A stretch of 64,000 bases of DNA from assembly GCF_003464165.1 (NCBI RefSeq), contig NZ_QSEK01000013.1:1-64000 (forward strand), in the 5' to 3' direction. Origin of the DNA: Eubacterium sp. AM49-13BH (GTDB lineage: Bacteria; Bacillota; Clostridia; Lachnospirales; Lachnospiraceae). The position numbers and the translations under genes are program-made. Of this stretch, positions 37,379 through 44,536 are shown in pieces. The stretch's first letter is position 1; each line of letters begins with the position of its first letter. The notes beneath the pieces were generated by a model. The model was given only the letters and a program-made list of their open reading frames with translations, had not been told where the DNA came from and searched no databases.

Positions 37379-37624
37379 CTGTTGTTAATTCTACGTGACA
37401 TGTATCATTTCTTTTCTGACTACAAGATAAATCTTGTACAAATACTTGATTCAGAGTACTTGCAACTTTATAATGAAATTACAATGATTGAATTAGGGCT
37501 TACTAAATAACAGATTCTTACTAAATATTCAGAGGAAGATTATTCTAAGGCTGAAAAGGCTCTTAATAACAGATAATTATAATAGAAATCAGACTTTCTG
37601 TATTCTTTTTAATTATCCCCTAAT
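37379..37624. other. A/T-rich gap with a possible forward-strand gene fragment
   Basis: The forward strand encodes DMYHFFSDYKINLVQILDSE and, after a stop, YSEEDYSKAEKALNN (to about 37575). These phrases vaguely recall the C-terminal part of Rpn/PD-(D/E)XK transposase-nucleases common in this family of bacteria, but the match is too short to claim. Nothing else is seen here. Confidence 0.3.
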
Positions 37625-37659
37625 AAAAAACAAAACCCCTTCACTTAAACTAAGCGAAG
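37620..37659 (-). terminator. terminator of the thiocarboxylate sulfur operon
   Basis: On the reverse strand CTTCGCTTA pairs with TAAGTGAAG (37639-37659), followed by GGGGTTTTGTTTTTTATT. It lies ten bases past the stop of the JAMM peptidase gene. Confidence 0.85.
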
Positions 37660-37668
37660 AGATTCATA

Positions 37669-38085
37669 TTACACAATCTCAAGCACATGCTCCGTAACAT
37701 TCTTATTCTTATCAACACCAAATGCCTTAAACACAGGATTATCATTATCCATAAGGGACATAATCATATATACAGCAGTCGAATCATATGCTAGTCTCTT
37801 ATCCTCCTCAGAAGGTCTTGCAGGAGTCTCCGGGTGAGAATGGAAATTGCCAAGCATAGTTAATCCAAGACTTCTTGCATCCTTGACTGCTGCGAACTGT
37901 TCTTTAGGATCCATAGTAAAATGTACATTATTATGGTCAAGATTAGTAAGAAAATACACCTTCTCAATAGACTTAACATCCCCATCAACAAATCCCGCAA
38001 TCAACCCACAGGATTCATTAGGAAGCCCATCTAAGCAATAACGTACAATTGAATCATAATCCACCTTTTTAATTCGTATAACCAT
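37669..38085 (-). CDS. M67 (JAMM/MPN+) metallopeptidase, HcyD-like sulfur carrier processing enzyme
   Basis: A 138-residue stand-alone JAMM peptidase. The catalytic Glu is in ESCGLIAGF and the zinc motif is NFHSHPETPARPSEED (His-x-His, then Ser and Asp at the usual spacing). Relatives such as Mec of mycobacteria and HcyD of Wolinella trim or hydrolyse the C-terminus of ThiS-like carriers. Here the carrier ends GGGAY, two residues past the reactive diglycine, so trimming is needed before activation. I chose the ATG at 38085 (MVIRIKKVDYD) because GGAGG precedes it; the longer frame runs into the palindrome upstream. Last gene of the operon, separated from the E1 gene by that palindrome. Confidence 0.88.
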   Translation of the reverse strand: MVIRIKKVDYDSIVRYCLDGLPNESCGLIAGFVDGDVKSIEKVYFLTNLDHNNVHFTMDPKEQFAAVKDARSLGLTMLGNFHSHPETPARPSEEDKRLAYDSTAVYMIMSLMDNDNPVFKAFGVDKNKNVTEHVLEIV

Positions 38086-38329
38086 ACCTGTCCTCCAAAA
38101 CAAAATTATCACTTTCATACTTATCCAGCGTAAGCCCCGCGCACACGCTGGAAGAGAAAACATATATAAGCAGAATAATGAGATAATCATGTGCAGCGCA
38201 CTTTGGAGTCACCGGCACTTAGCAAGCCAACGCCTTCGGCGTTGGCGAGCTTAGTACCGCTGTGAACGACAAGTAGCGAAAGCGTGCCTGCACATGATTA
38301 TCCCATTATTCTGCTTTGATATATATTTC
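38086..38329. other. intergenic space inside the sulfur operon, mostly palindrome
   Basis: Besides the long palindrome (38162-38325) a shorter hairpin pairs CCAGCG (38125-38130) with CGCTGG (38146-38151). It interrupts an otherwise tightly packed operon, so the JAMM gene may be expressed at a different level from the genes before it. Confidence 0.6.
38162..38325. repeat. long imperfect palindrome with UUCG-type apical loop
   Basis: The outer arms pair ATATATAAGCAGAATAATG (38162 on) with CATTATTCTGCTTTGATATAT (to 38325), and ATAATCATGTGCAG with CTGCACATGATTAT. The apex is GCCAACGCC-TTC-GGCGTTGGC (38226-38246), a very stable cUUCGg stem. Internal phrases GTGCAGG, TCGCTA, GTTCA and AAGCTCG occur in the same order as in the 16944-17188 element, so both belong to one family. 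Confidence 0.85.
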
Positions 38330-39136
38330 CTACATATGCATATCACACTCAGCCTGTTCATAATCAATAAGTTCATGAATTGTAGGATTATCGCCACATA
38401 TAGCACAATGATGATCCTTTGGAAGCTTAATTGTATGGAATTCCATCTTTAAAGCATCATATGTAAGAAGTCTTCCTGTAAGAAGGTCTCCCTTTCCAAT
38501 GATGTACTTGATAGCTTCCATTGCCTGAAGACTTCCGATAACACCACCCATTGCTCCGATAACGCCTGCCTGCTTGCATGTTGGAACTGCATCCTTTGGT
38601 GGTGGGTTCTTAAATACACATCTGTAGCATGGTCCTTCTCCCGGTACATAAGTCATAAGCTGACCCTTGAATCTTATGATTCCGGCATGTGAGAAAGGCT
38701 TCTTAGCCATAACGCATGCATCGTTAATAAGGAATTTTGCTGGGAAGTTATCTGTTCCATCAATTATGAAATCATAATCCTTGATAAGCTCCATAACATT
38801 CTCAGATGTAACGAATTCTCTGTAAGTCTTAACTGTTACATCAGGATTGATTGCTTCCATTGTTTCTTTAGCAGATTTAACCTTAGCCTTACCGATATCT
38901 GCTGTTGAATGGATAATCTGTCTCTGAAGATTAGATAAATCAACCTCATCAGCGTCAACAATACCGATTGTTCCAACTCCAGCTGCTGCCAGATACATAG
39001 CTGCAGGAGCTCCAAGTCCACCTGCACCGATTATAAGCACGCTCGCATTAAGAAGCTTCTTCTGTCCTTTAGCTCCAACTTCCTTTAAAATAATGTGGCG
39101 CGAATACCTTTCAAGCTGTTCATTAGTAAACGCCAT
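38330..39136 (-). CDS. E1-like adenylyltransferase (MoeB/ThiF/HesA family), HcyF-like
   Basis: Adenylates the C-terminal glycine of a ThiS/MoaD-type carrier so that it can accept sulfur. The 268-residue protein starts with the family motif RYSRHIILKEVG and has the nucleotide loop LIIGAGGLGAPAAMYLAAAG, DADEVDLSNLQRQ with the catalytic-type Arg, and DGTDNFPAKFLINDAC. Zinc cysteines are CYRC (near 170) and CAIC (near 245). There is no C-terminal rhodanese domain, so sulfur must come from another protein. Its ATG overlaps the stop of the carrier gene by one base, tying the pair together. Confidence 0.93.
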   Translation of the reverse strand: MAFTNEQLERYSRHIILKEVGAKGQKKLLNASVLIIGAGGLGAPAAMYLAAAGVGTIGIVDADEVDLSNLQRQIIHSTADIGKAKVKSAKETMEAINPDVTVKTYREFVTSENVMELIKDYDFIIDGTDNFPAKFLINDACVMAKKPFSHAGIIRFKGQLMTYVPGEGPCYRCVFKNPPPKDAVPTCKQAGVIGAMGGVIGSLQAMEAIKYIIGKGDLLTGRLLTYDALKMEFHTIKLPKDHHCAICGDNPTIHELIDYEQAECDMHM

Positions 39137-39345
39137 TAGTATGCTCCTCCTCCCATGAAATATAAGAACTCAACTGCATCGCCTTCATTTAACTTTGTTG
39201 TCTCAAAATCATCTCTCTCAACAAAATCATCATTAACAGTAACTGTTACATATTCCGGATTCTCAACATTCTCCTTAACGATAAGCTCTGCTACTGTAAT
39301 TCCGTCTTCATATTCCTTCTTGTTTCCTGCAACTGTAATCTTCAT
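39136..39345 (-). CDS. ThiS/MoaD-like sulfur carrier protein ending in GGGAY, HcyS-like
   Basis: A 69-residue beta-grasp protein starting MKITVAGNKKEYEDGITVAE with the ThiS-like NDDFVERDDFE segment and the hydrophobic LNEGDAVEFLYFMGGG end. The last residues are GGG-Ala-Tyr. Normal ThiS and MoaD end exactly at GG, so this protein should be inactive until Ala-Tyr is removed, and the operon carries a JAMM peptidase able to do so. In Wolinella the equivalent HcyS thiocarboxylate delivers sulfur to MetY for homocysteine. The E1 partner overlaps this gene's stop codon. GGGAGG site upstream. Confidence 0.9.
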   Translation of the reverse strand: MKITVAGNKKEYEDGITVAELIVKENVENPEYVTVTVNDDFVERDDFETTKLNEGDAVEFLYFMGGGAY

Positions 39346-39363
39346 AACATCCCTCCCTGTTAA

Positions 39364-39681
39364 TTAATTTAATCCTTCAAATAATCCAAGCAATGCATCC
39401 TTAGTTGTCTTTCCTGCAATTCTGCCTGTCTCAGAACCCTTATTGAATGCAACAAATGTAGGTGCCGCCAATACTTCATATTTAGAAGCAAGCGCTTCAT
39501 CAAAGTTTACATTTACCTTGTAAACATTAAGCTTTCCCTCGTAATCATCTTCAATGTCTCCTACAACCCCTGCCATCATCTTGCATGGGATGCATGAATC
39601 TGAATAGAAATCCACAAGAACCGGAAGTTCTGACTTAAGAACCATTTCTTCGAAATTCTCTGCATTAGCTCTGGCTGCCAT
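39364..39681 (-). CDS. thioredoxin-like protein with CIPC active site
   Basis: A 105-residue thioredoxin fold. The usual WCGPC is replaced by SDSCIPCKMMAGV (two Cys, no Trp or Gly), and the cis-Pro loop is VLAAPTFVAF. The altered active site implies a changed redox potential and a dedicated partner. Its position between the TusA-like protein and the sulfur carrier, with gaps under 20 bases on either side, suggests that it supplies electrons to sulfite reduction or releases sulfur bound to the TusA-like or MetY steps. Which partner it serves is inference. Confidence 0.9.
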   Translation of the reverse strand: MAARANAENFEEMVLKSELPVLVDFYSDSCIPCKMMAGVVGDIEDDYEGKLNVYKVNVNFDEALASKYEVLAAPTFVAFNKGSETGRIAGKTTKDALLGLFEGLN

Positions 39682-39695
39682 AAGCCCTCCTTTCC

Positions 39696-39947
39696 TTAAT
39701 CCTCGTCTTCTACCTTTCTAACGATAAGCGTATATGTACCATCCTCATTAGCTGTAAGCTTTAATATCTGATGTCCCTCTTCCTTAATACTTCTTGGAAC
39801 ATTCTGAACAGGCTCGCCATCATTCATTCTGACTGCAAGAATCTGTCCGTCATCTAACTCCTCAAGTGCTACCTTTGCCTTAACAAATGTTGTTGGGCAG
39901 ACCACATCAGTAATATCTACTGTATCATCAATCTCAAAATCAGCCAT
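39696..39947 (-). CDS. TusA/SirA-like sulfur-transfer protein
   Basis: An 83-residue protein with the TusA fold signature DITDVVCPTTFVKAKVALEEL. The reactive Cys is present but the second Pro of the usual CPxP motif is replaced by Thr (CPTT). The rest (GQILAVRMNDGEPVQNVPRSIKEEGH) matches the family. TusA proteins carry persulfide sulfur between enzymes; here it may relay sulfur from the sulfite reductase to the carrier. I chose the ATG at 39947 with GGAGGC; it overlaps the end of the reductase gene by eight bases, so the two are coupled. Confidence 0.9.
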   Translation of the reverse strand: MADFEIDDTVDITDVVCPTTFVKAKVALEELDDGQILAVRMNDGEPVQNVPRSIKEEGHQILKLTANEDGTYTLIVRKVEDED

Positions 39948-40806
39948 TGTATGCCTCCTTAATCTTCTTATAGAATTCTTCTCTTCCAACTCTGTCGAGT
40001 GTGAACTTAAATCTTTCACTTGGCTTTGCGTTGTCTGCAAAGAACTGGATTGCCGCATCACAGACACGGAATAACTGTTCTTCATTTCTGATAAGCGGAA
40101 GTGGTGATTCACCCTTGCTTATAGAATTACCAAATGTACCTGCAAATGAAATGATATATGCAGAAGGTGCGTCCCACGCATCTGTTGGACAGGATTTAGC
40201 GCATCTGCCGCAGTAATTACATTTGTCATAATTAACTGCAATCTTGCCATCCTGCATAGTGATTGCACCTGTACGACAAGCCTTCTCACATACTCCACAG
40301 CCGATACATTTGTCTTCAATCCACTTAACATCAGCAGCACCCTTGATACCAACATCATTCTCCTCTGCCTTAAGACAGTTGTTCTGGCATCCTGTAACAC
40401 CGAACTTGAACTTGTGTGGAAGCTCTCTTCCGAAGTATCTTTCGTCTAACTTAACTGCTATGTCATAAGAATCTATGTTACCACTAGGACATATTGTATT
40501 GCCCTGACAGGCTGTGACTGTACGCACTCTGGGACCACATACACCAGGTCTGCAGCCGCCCTCTGCAAGTTCTTCCTTAACAGCATCTATATCTTTAAGT
40601 TTAATAAACGGAATCTCAACGCCCTGTCTTGATGTAAGATGGACATGTCCGTCTCCATATTTGTCTGCAACTTCTGCAATCTTAATGAGATTCTCGGCTG
40701 TAAGATATCCACCTACAACCGCAAGACGAAGTGAGAAGTTATTCTTCTGCTTCTGTCTCATGAATCCGCCCTTCTTAAGTGTTCCATAATCAACTTTCTC
40801 TGCCAT
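39940..40806 (-). CDS. siroheme [4Fe-4S] sulfite reductase with two ferredoxin clusters
   Basis: Reduces sulfite to sulfide. The 288-residue protein has one ferredoxin-like half domain (about 1-80), then the siroheme/cluster motifs TACQGNTICPSG (Cys-x5-Cys) and TGCQNNCLKAE (Cys-x3-Cys). Two [4Fe-4S] ferredoxin motifs follow (CIGCGVCEKAC and CNYCGRCAKSC). It is much shorter than the assimilatory CysI type and resembles the small anaerobic reductases (AsrC- or DsrA-like). The ATG at 40806 has GAGGAT upstream; an earlier in-frame ATG overlaps the metY stop. It lies 25 bases after metY and overlaps the TusA-like gene. No adenylyl-sulfate genes are in the window, so the sulfite source is not shown here. 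Confidence 0.9.
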   Translation of the reverse strand: MAEKVDYGTLKKGGFMRQKQKNNFSLRLAVVGGYLTAENLIKIAEVADKYGDGHVHLTSRQGVEIPFIKLKDIDAVKEELAEGGCRPGVCGPRVRTVTACQGNTICPSGNIDSYDIAVKLDERYFGRELPHKFKFGVTGCQNNCLKAEENDVGIKGAADVKWIEDKCIGCGVCEKACRTGAITMQDGKIAVNYDKCNYCGRCAKSCPTDAWDAPSAYIISFAGTFGNSISKGESPLPLIRNEEQLFRVCDAAIQFFADNAKPSERFKFTLDRVGREEFYKKIKEAYNG

Positions 40807-40831
40807 AATATCCTCATTTCCGTGCCATGCA

Positions 40832-42067
40832 CTATTCATTATCAGTAGACTCTAAGGCTGCTCTGAAATCTTCCTTAAGATCATCTATATCCTCTATTCC
40901 TACGCTGACTCTTATCAGATCGTCATACACTCCCGAAGCTTCCTTATCCTTATCGCTTAGATGAAGTGCTATAGTAGAAGCCGGATGTATAACAAGTGTC
41001 TTCGTATCTCCTATGTTAGAAACAATATTAGGAATCTTTAATGCATTTATTATCTTAAATGCTCTCTCCTTGCTTCCAACCCTGAATGTTATTATCGCAC
41101 CATAGCCTTTAGTAAACTGCTTATCAGCCGCTTCATGATACGGACTGCTCTCAAGTCCCGGATAATTAACTGTAATTCCTTCAAATGTGTCTAAGTATCT
41201 GGCAAGTTCATACGCGTTAAAACAGTGTCTCTCCATTCTGAGCCCTAATGTCTCAAGTCCCAGATTATTAAGAAATGCATTCTGTGGTGAAAGACATCCT
41301 CCTGTGTTTCTGAATAATCCGTTACGAAGTTTAATTATATATGCCATTGGACCGAATTTCAAATATGGTTTAAGTCCCGGATACTTTTCTTTATCAAACT
41401 TGAACTTTCCATTAAAGGTAAGTATTCCGCTTATCGCATCACTGCTTCCATTAATATACTTTGATGATGAATTAACAACCACATCAGCTCCAAGTGTAAC
41501 AGGCTGTATAAGATATGGCGTTGATACCGTATTATCAACTATAAGCGGAATTCCATGTGCATGTGCAACATCCGCTACTGCCTTAATATCTGTTACATCA
41601 AGCTTGGGATTACCAATTGTCTCTGCAAATACAACTCTCGTCTTATCTGTTATAAGTTCCTCGAAGCATTCCGGCTTATTATCAGCCACATATTTAACTG
41701 TAATGCCAAAGCTTTCCAGGTCTTCAAACAGTTCAACAGTACCTCCGTATAATCCACATGAAGCAACAACCTCATCACCCTGTCTTACAATATTGGCTAT
41801 AGAATTAAATATTGCCGCCATTCCTGAAGAACACGCTACACTTGAAAAACCTTTCTCCAGTTTGGTAATTCTCTTTTCAAATGCTTCTATAGTTGGATTG
41901 TTGATTCTTGTATATGAGAATCCCATCGCCTTATTATCAAATATCCTCTCCAGCTCCTCTGCACTCTCATGCTTAAATGCGCTTGACTGATATATTGGAA
42001 CAAGTGTTGCTCCATTAGGATAATCGTCAACGCCATCATGCAGCAGTGATGTGTTAAAACCACTCAT
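40832..42067 (-). CDS. metY: O-acetylhomoserine aminocarboxypropyltransferase (MetY)
   Basis: PLP enzyme that replaces the acetyl group of O-acetylhomoserine with sulfur to give homocysteine. The 411-residue sequence begins NTSLLHDGVDDYPNGATLVP and has SSGMAAI, the YGGTVELF substrate region, AETIGNPKLDV, the Asp in IVDNTVSTPYL and the PLP lysine in NSSSKYINGSSD. First gene of the operon behind a strong promoter. In this context the sulfur donor is probably the carrier thiocarboxylate rather than free sulfide. An Rrf2 regulator gene lies upstream in the same direction, with a terminator between. Confidence 0.95.
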   Translation of the reverse strand: MSGFNTSLLHDGVDDYPNGATLVPIYQSSAFKHESAEELERIFDNKAMGFSYTRINNPTIEAFEKRITKLEKGFSSVACSSGMAAIFNSIANIVRQGDEVVASCGLYGGTVELFEDLESFGITVKYVADNKPECFEELITDKTRVVFAETIGNPKLDVTDIKAVADVAHAHGIPLIVDNTVSTPYLIQPVTLGADVVVNSSSKYINGSSDAISGILTFNGKFKFDKEKYPGLKPYLKFGPMAYIIKLRNGLFRNTGGCLSPQNAFLNNLGLETLGLRMERHCFNAYELARYLDTFEGITVNYPGLESSPYHEAADKQFTKGYGAIITFRVGSKERAFKIINALKIPNIVSNIGDTKTLVIHPASTIALHLSDKDKEASGVYDDLIRVSVGIEDIDDLKEDFRAALESTDNE

Positions 42068-42103
42068 ATATTTCTCATCCTTTCATCTGTTATGCGATGA
42101 ACA

Positions 42104-42119
42104 TTCAATATTTATTGAA
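42104..42119. promoter_or_regulatory. dyad in the metY leader
   Basis: TTCAATA and TATTGAA flank a two-base centre just downstream of the metY promoter. A second possible binding site for the Rrf2 regulator or another repressor; no direct support. Confidence 0.35.
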
Positions 42120-42127
42120 CTGTCCAT

Positions 42128-42161
42128 ATATTAAACCCTTTTACCTAGTATGTCAATAGGT
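42128..42161 (-). promoter_or_regulatory. metY operon promoter with dyad over the -35
   Basis: Reverse strand -35 TTGACA (42151-42156), 17-base spacer, -10 TAATAT (42128-42133). The inverted repeat ACCTA...TAGGT (42143-42161) spans the -35 box, where a bound Rrf2-type protein would block RNA polymerase. Confidence 0.8.
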
Positions 42162-42166
42162 TATTT

Positions 42167-42202
42167 AAGAAAAAATATAACTGCCTGAATAATCTCAGGC
42201 AG
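42167..42202 (-). terminator. terminator after the Rrf2 gene
   Basis: CTGCCTGA and TCAGGCAG (42181-42202) form a perfect stem; on the reverse strand TTATATTTTTTCTT follows. Confidence 0.88.
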
Positions 42203-42225
42203 TCATGAACTATCATTAACATTTA

Positions 42226-42657
42226 CTATATAATATAACTGTCTATTCCCACATTAGAATTAACCAGATCTGCTATTGTAATATTGCCGAAGTAATCATT
42301 AACAAGCTTCTCAAAACCTTCCCACATCTGTAAAGTCTTACATTCTGCCGCCTTCGGACATCTGTTAGGCTTCTTCTCAAGACATGCAACCGGTGCAAGT
42401 GAACCTTCTGTTACAAGAAGTATACTAAGCACTGAATAATCCTCCGGATTGCGTGCAAGCTTGTATCCGCCACCCTTTCCTCTTAATGATATGAGAAAAT
42501 CATTCTTGCTTAATGTTGCAACAATCGCTTCCAGATACTTCTCAGAAATATCCTGTCTTCTGGCAATATCCATAAGTGGAATATATTCTCCTGTATTATG
42601 CTCCGCAAGATCAATCATAACCCTGAGCGCATATCTTCCCTTTGTTGAAATCTTCAT
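42226..42657 (-). CDS. Rrf2 family transcriptional regulator with three-cysteine cluster
   Basis: A 143-residue winged-helix regulator starting MKISTKGRYALRVMIDLAEH, the typical Rrf2 opening, with recognition-helix region ISEKYLEAIVATLSK and the basic wing RGKGGGYKLAR. The segment VACLEKKPNRCPKAAECK carries three Cys in the place where IscR-like members bind an iron-sulfur cluster; Bacillus CymR, the cysteine regulator of this family, lacks them. It stands directly upstream of metY and is the natural candidate for control of the sulfur operon, with the CymR or IscR type of signal undecided. A perfect dyad at its own promoter suggests autoregulation. Confidence 0.92.
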   Translation of the reverse strand: MKISTKGRYALRVMIDLAEHNTGEYIPLMDIARRQDISEKYLEAIVATLSKNDFLISLRGKGGGYKLARNPEDYSVLSILLVTEGSLAPVACLEKKPNRCPKAAECKTLQMWEGFEKLVNDYFGNITIADLVNSNVGIDSYII

Positions 42658-42692
42658 ATATATAACCTCATTTCTAATAACACATTAATACT

Positions 42693-42735
42693 GTATGTTA
42701 AACATACTTTACCACAATGTTTGTATATTTTTCAA
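42693..42735 (-). promoter_or_regulatory. promoter of the Rrf2 gene with a perfect dyad
   Basis: Reverse strand -35 TTGAAA (42730-42735), 18-base spacer, -10 TAAAGT (42706-42711). The 15-base palindrome GTATGTTTAACATAC (42693-42707) overlaps the -10 and start region, a likely autoregulatory operator. Confidence 0.65.
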
Positions 42736-42748
42736 GTGTTAAATGAAT

Positions 42749-44437
42749 TTATTTGACAGGAATGCTTGCCGCAACGCATAATTCTCCCCAGCCTCTGGCT
42801 GAATCAGGCCATACATTTCCCACCCGTGTTGCACCATTTATAAGGTATGCTTTAAGCTTTTCACCATACATATATTGGTCATTGCCCTTCACAATCCCCC
42901 ATTCCATCAGCATTGCAGCAGCACCCGTAACCATAGGTGTTGCAAAAGATGTCCCCGTGACAGTTTTCTCCTTATTTCCTGGAATTCTTATATTAACTCC
43001 CGGTGCTGTTATGTCAGGTTTTGCATACAGCATAAGGCCGCTTTTTACATTAACTCCCCTACCTGAAAATGTGGCTGCACTCCCTGGAGCACGCCCATTG
43101 GCACCAACACATATTGCCCGCCTCGAAGTCCCCGGTATTGTAAATGTGTACTCAGGCGACGGCCTTAAAAATCCTGTTGCACTGCTTAATGTCGAAACCG
43201 GAGGAAGCCACATATTAAAGAATCCATCCAACACATTTGCTGCGGTAAATCTTATATCCCATATTCCAGAAGTAATATATCCGCTTGTCGCAACTATGGC
43301 TGCATATATCTCTTCACCCATATAGAATGGTCCCGGTCCATACGCCTTTGATACGATACGCATATTCTTAATGTTATGATGCACAACCCCCGCATTTCTT
43401 TCACTTATAACCAGTCTTTCCCCTGTTGGCGCAATAAGTTCAATTCTTGCATTGTCCATTGCCCTTTTCCATATCTGTATACTTATCTGAGGCTCATAAT
43501 CACCAATTGCAAGCTCTTCATCCAGTACATTTCCACTGACAAGCTGACCTGAATAATGTGTTCTTCCTTCTCCTTCATTGCCAACACCTATACATATACT
43601 GCATCTGTATGTTGAACAGCAGTCATCTATAAACATTTCAAATATAGAACTGCCCTCATGATTGCCATAAGTTCCACCATAACTTATATTAACCGCAACC
43701 GGCTGACTATATTCAATAGCTTTTCTTATGCAGTAATCAACGCCTTTCATAATCTGCGTTGTCCTTATATATGCGTTTCCCCCTGAATTTCCCAGCTTTA
43801 CAATTATAATATCTGCGTCTGAAGCAACACCGCTCCTTCCACATGCAATAACTGCAACTTCATTGCCATGTCCGGTTACATCCCTAGCTGGCAGTGTCTT
43901 TACAGCTCCATTCCTGTAATCTTCCAGTATACTGTTAATTTCCTTGTCAGAATATGTAATGTCTGTTGTCTGGTCCCACAACGTCTTAATTCTTGTTTTC
44001 CCTGAGTCATCAAGAAATTCACCATTTTCTATATCTATCCCAGAATCAATTACCGCTACTAGTACACCTTTTCCAGTCACGCCTCCATACTGGGTTTCTT
44101 CTGCTTTTGCAACATTAACGCAAGCTTCTGACTTTGCTGCATACAATTCAAAATATAATGCCTTAGGCTTTTCAATAAATATTATCTCCGGTTCTGTAGC
44201 AAGTGCTTCAATACTATCAATCGTTGTTCTTACAATCCAGTATCCACATAGAAGCTGCGTAAACTCAGCATTTGTATAAATGCTTCTAATCCTATCAAGA
44301 CTTCCAGCTGTCTTGACAATTATCTCCCATGTTCTGTCAGAGTCATCAAACCCGGCATCCATATCAGGTACCTGCTGCCTTATATCTTCACTTGTATCAG
44401 CACTAATCTGCAATAGATTCTCAATTCTCGGATTCAC
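42749..44437 (-). CDS. S8 family serine peptidase (subtilisin-like, Csp-like)
   Basis: A subtilase of about 562 residues with an intact triad: Asp near 131 (VAVIDSGIDIENGE), His near 190 (RDVTGHGNEVA) and Ser near 497 (VTGTSFATPMVTGAAAM). An insertion of about 140 residues separates the His and Ser regions, as in the CspA/B/C proteases of Clostridia that act in spore germination. No signal peptide is visible, which also fits the Csp type. I prefer the GTG at 44437 (NPRIENLLQISAD follows) with GGAG eight bases away; the frame stays open to 44515 but that extension has no plausible site. Substrate unknown. Confidence 0.85.
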   Translation of the reverse strand: MNPRIENLLQISADTSEDIRQQVPDMDAGFDDSDRTWEIIVKTAGSLDRIRSIYTNAEFTQLLCGYWIVRTTIDSIEALATEPEIIFIEKPKALYFELYAAKSEACVNVAKAEETQYGGVTGKGVLVAVIDSGIDIENGEFLDDSGKTRIKTLWDQTTDITYSDKEINSILEDYRNGAVKTLPARDVTGHGNEVAVIACGRSGVASDADIIIVKLGNSGGNAYIRTTQIMKGVDYCIRKAIEYSQPVAVNISYGGTYGNHEGSSIFEMFIDDCCSTYRCSICIGVGNEGEGRTHYSGQLVSGNVLDEELAIGDYEPQISIQIWKRAMDNARIELIAPTGERLVISERNAGVVHHNIKNMRIVSKAYGPGPFYMGEEIYAAIVATSGYITSGIWDIRFTAANVLDGFFNMWLPPVSTLSSATGFLRPSPEYTFTIPGTSRRAICVGANGRAPGSAATFSGRGVNVKSGLMLYAKPDITAPGVNIRIPGNKEKTVTGTSFATPMVTGAAAMLMEWGIVKGNDQYMYGEKLKAYLINGATRVGNVWPDSARGWGELCVAASIPVK

Positions 44438-44536
44438 ATATAATTCTCCAGTTAAGCTCACATAATATCTATGCTGACATCTCCAATAACATGAAAACAG
44501 CTGATGCATACGCACCAGCCGTTAATTAGTTTAATA

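Noticed and set aside
42749..43325. Forward-strand ORF of 190 codons opposite the S8 protease gene
   Set aside because: Antisense shadow of a protein with an intact Asp-His-Ser triad; no ribosome binding site and no domain.
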